Assembly: GCA_030427215.1 (NCBI GenBank)
Contig: JAUHXB010000050.1
Location: 1-7,874 of the forward strand
Reading direction: 5' to 3'
DNA length: 7,874 bases
Origin: Alphaproteobacteria bacterium
GTDB lineage: Bacteria > Pseudomonadota > Alphaproteobacteria > Micavibrionales > UBA1664
Every line of letters starts with the position of its first letter. Positions within the stretch are counted from its first letter, which is position 1. The position numbers and the translations under genes are program-made. The notes below the pieces were generated by a model. That model ran no database searches. It saw only the letters and a program-made list of their open reading frames with translations, and was not told where the DNA came from. This document shows positions 6,077 to 7,874 of the stretch, one piece after another.

Positions 6077-7874
6077 TTACAAGCTACAGGATACGCATCC
6101 CTCAATTTCGGTTCCTGATAAGGCCACTTGGCGAAGGCGGATATAGTAAATTGTTTTAATTCCACTTTTCCATGCCTGAATCTGTGCTTTGTTGATATCG
6201 CGTGTTGTTGCGGTATCGGGGAAGAACAATGTACAAGACAAGCCTTGATCAACATGTTGTGTCGCCGCGGCATAGACACGAATTTGTGCATCTGGTCCAA
6301 TTTCATACGCGTCCTTGTAATATTCAGTATTATCATTGGTCATGCCATAAGCAGGGTAGTACACGCGTCCAATTTTTCCTTCCTTACGGATTTCAATTTT
6401 CGACGCAATCGGATGAATGGATGATGTTGAATTATTGATATAGGAAATTGACCCCGTTGGTGGAACCGCCTGTAGATAGGCATTATACATTCCATGTTCC
6501 GCAACAGATTGTCTCAACACCTCCCAATCGGCCTGCGTTGGAATTTCAATACCAGCATCCTTGAACAATTCCGCAACACGGCTTGTTTCTGGCGCCCATG
6601 TTTTAGATGTATATTTGTCAAAATATGTCCCATCGGCATAGCCAGATTTATCAAAATCAGCAAATGTCTCGCCGCGTTCAATCGCAATTTGATTCGACGC
6701 CTTAATCGCATGATATGTCACGGTGTAAAAATACATATTTGTGAAATCAACGGCCTCTGGTGAATCGTAATGGATTGATTGTGTTGCCAAATATCCGTGC
6801 AAATTCATTTGACCAAGCCCAATTGCATGAGAACGGCTATTCCCCTTTGCAACAGATGGGACGCAATCAAGGTTACTCATATCCGATACGGCGGTTAAAG
6901 ACCGTATTGCCGTTTCAACGGTTTTTGCAAAATCAGGTGATTCCATTGATTTTGCAATATTCATAGATCCAAGATTACATGAAATATCAGACCCAATATG
7001 TTCATACCCCAAATCAGCATTAAATGTTGAGGCGTCACTGACCTGTAAAATTTCAGAACATAAATTACTCATGCTCACACGGCCGTCAATGACATTAGCC
7101 TTATTCACATTGTCTTCGTACATAATGTAAGGGTAGCCAGATTCAAATTGAATTTCCGCCAATGTCGTAAAAAATTCACGAGCCTTAATTTTTTGTTTGC
7201 GAATACGAGGATTTTCAACCATCTCGTCGTATTTTTCAGTCACTGAAATTTCAGAAAATGGCTTGCCATAAACACGCTCAACATCATAAGGAGAAAACAG
7301 ATACATATAATCATTGTTTTTCGCCAACTCAAATGTGACATCGGGGATCACAACCCCCAACGACAGAGTTTTAATACGGATTTTTTCATCGGCATTTTCA
7401 CGTTTTGTATCCAAAAACTTCATGATGTCTGGATGATGAGCATGCAAATACACCGCACCTGCCCCTTGGCGAGATCCCAATTGATTAGCGTACGAAAATG
7501 AATCTTCCAACAACTTCATAACAGGGATAATGCCTGATGATACATTTTCAATCTTTTTAATTGGCGCGCCATATTCACGAATATTGGATAGCAACAACGC
7601 AACACCACCACCACGTTTGGACAGTTGAAGGGCGGAATTAATCCCACGACCAATTGATTCCATGTTGTCTTCTAATCTTAACAAGAAACATGATACCAAT
7701 TCACCACGTTGTTTTTTACCTGCATTCAAAAATGTTGGTGTGGCGGGCTGGAAACGACCCGAAATAATTTCCTCAACCAATTGACGGGCCATGGATTCAT
7801 CACCACCGGCCAAAGTTAACGCAACCATCACCGTGCGGTCTTCGTATCGCTCTAAATAACGCTCACCATCGAAT
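6077..7874 (-). CDS. nrdE: Class Ib ribonucleoside-diphosphate reductase alpha subunit, 5' end outside the window
   Basis: Encodes the catalytic subunit that reduces ribonucleoside diphosphates to deoxy forms. About 598 codons are visible and the frame stays open to the right edge ([15 protein letters not shown]), so the GTG at 7829-7831 is internal, not a start. Counting from that codon, the conserved residues are C48 and C285 (redox-active pair), N256, C258 and E260 in SNLCSE (catalytic), the tyrosine pair in TIYYIRL (562-563) for radical transfer, and the C-terminal GCVSCSL that exchanges electrons with a glutaredoxin-like partner. Adding 130 reproduces the enterobacterial NrdE numbering (C178, C388, C415) and a total of 714 aa, so roughly 116 N-terminal residues are missing and there are no indels between these sites. 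Any NrdR boxes would be upstream, out of view. Confidence 0.97.
   Translation of the reverse strand, partial: FDGERYLERYEDRTVMVALTLAGGDESMARQLVEEIISGRFQPATPTFLNAGKKQRGELVSCFLLRLEDNMESIGRGINSALQLSKRGGGVALLLSNIREYGAPIKKIENVSSGIIPVMKLLEDSFSYANQLGSRQGAGAVYLHAHHPDIMKFLDTKRENADEKIRIKTLSLGVVIPDVTFELAKNNDYMYLFSPYDVERVYGKPFSEISVTEKYDEMVENPRIRKQKIKAREFFTTLAEIQFESGYPYIMYEDNVNKANVIDGRVSMSNLCSEILQVSDASTFNADLGYEHIGSDISCNLGSMNIAKSMESPDFAKTVETAIRSLTAVSDMSNLDCVPSVAKGNSRSHAIGLGQMNLHGYLATQSIHYDSPEAVDFTNMYFYTVTYHAIKASNQIAIERGETFADFDKSGYADGTYFDKYTSKTWAPETSRVAELFKDAGIEIPTQADWEVLRQSVAEHGMYNAYLQAVPPTGSISYINNSTSSIHPIASKIEIRKEGKIGRVYYPAYGMTNDNTEYYKDAYEIGPDAQIRVYAAATQHVDQGLSCTLFFPDTATTRDINKAQIQAWKSGIKTIYYIRLRQVALSGTEIEGCVSCSL

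Noticed and set aside
6070..6336. Minus-strand ORF of 88 aa in another frame of the nrdE 3' end, and similar plus-strand ORFs over nrdE, nrdF, dnaA and dnaN
   Set aside because: They lie wholly or largely within well-supported genes, lack recognisable domains and have compositions expected of shadow frames.
7829..7831. GTG as a start codon of nrdE
   Set aside because: The frame continues upstream with NrdE-like sequence ([13 protein letters not shown]) to the window edge, so the codon is internal.

Overview
This looks like a piece of a low-GC alphaproteobacterial chromosome at its replication-initiation locus. The placement rests on rpsT (S20) lying directly upstream of dnaA, followed by dnaN, which is a common alphaproteobacterial order, and on the DnaA sequence around box VII ([11 protein letters not shown]). 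I cannot name the genus. Every confident gene is on the minus strand, so the functional order runs from the right edge to the left: nrdE (5' end outside the window), nrdF, a 331-aa AAA+-like protein, rpsT, dnaA, dnaN, a 54-aa small protein, and an NTF2/SnoaL-like protein.

Right part (about 4920-7874): nrdE and nrdF encode the large and small subunits of a class Ib ribonucleotide reductase, 28 bp apart and surely co-transcribed. All expected catalytic and metal-binding residues visible in the window are present. After 110 bp, with its own good promoter and a perfect palindrome over the predicted transcription start, comes a 331-aa protein. Its layout follows the CbbX/SpoVK branch of AAA+ ATPases, but the Walker A lysine, the Walker B acidic pair and the sensor-2 arginine all seem to be lost. 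It is the least ordinary gene here and a candidate pseudo-ATPase.

Middle (about 3257-3925): rpsT has a strong sigma70-type promoter with a one-mismatch DnaA box just upstream of the -35. The 316-bp rpsT-dnaA gap is AT-rich and contains a 12-bp perfect stem-loop behind rpsT, a possible dnaA promoter, a nested inverted repeat, and a 10-bp palindrome 53 bp before the dnaA start. I do not find a cluster of DnaA boxes, so I do not call it oriC.

Left part (1-3256): dnaA and dnaN are intact. Their 105-bp spacer holds a 38-nt hairpin, part of which also forms the -35 of a likely dnaN promoter. The next gene is not recF: a 54-aa ORF begins 4 bp after dnaN, and its stop codon abuts the start codon of the NTF2-like gene. 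The first 90 bases may hold the 3' end of a convergent plus-strand gene.

Together the window links dNTP supply (NrdEF), initiation (DnaA) and processivity (DnaN) in one co-directional block. Apart from the AAA+-like protein, the 54-aa ORF and some of the regulatory palindromes, the content is ordinary core genome.
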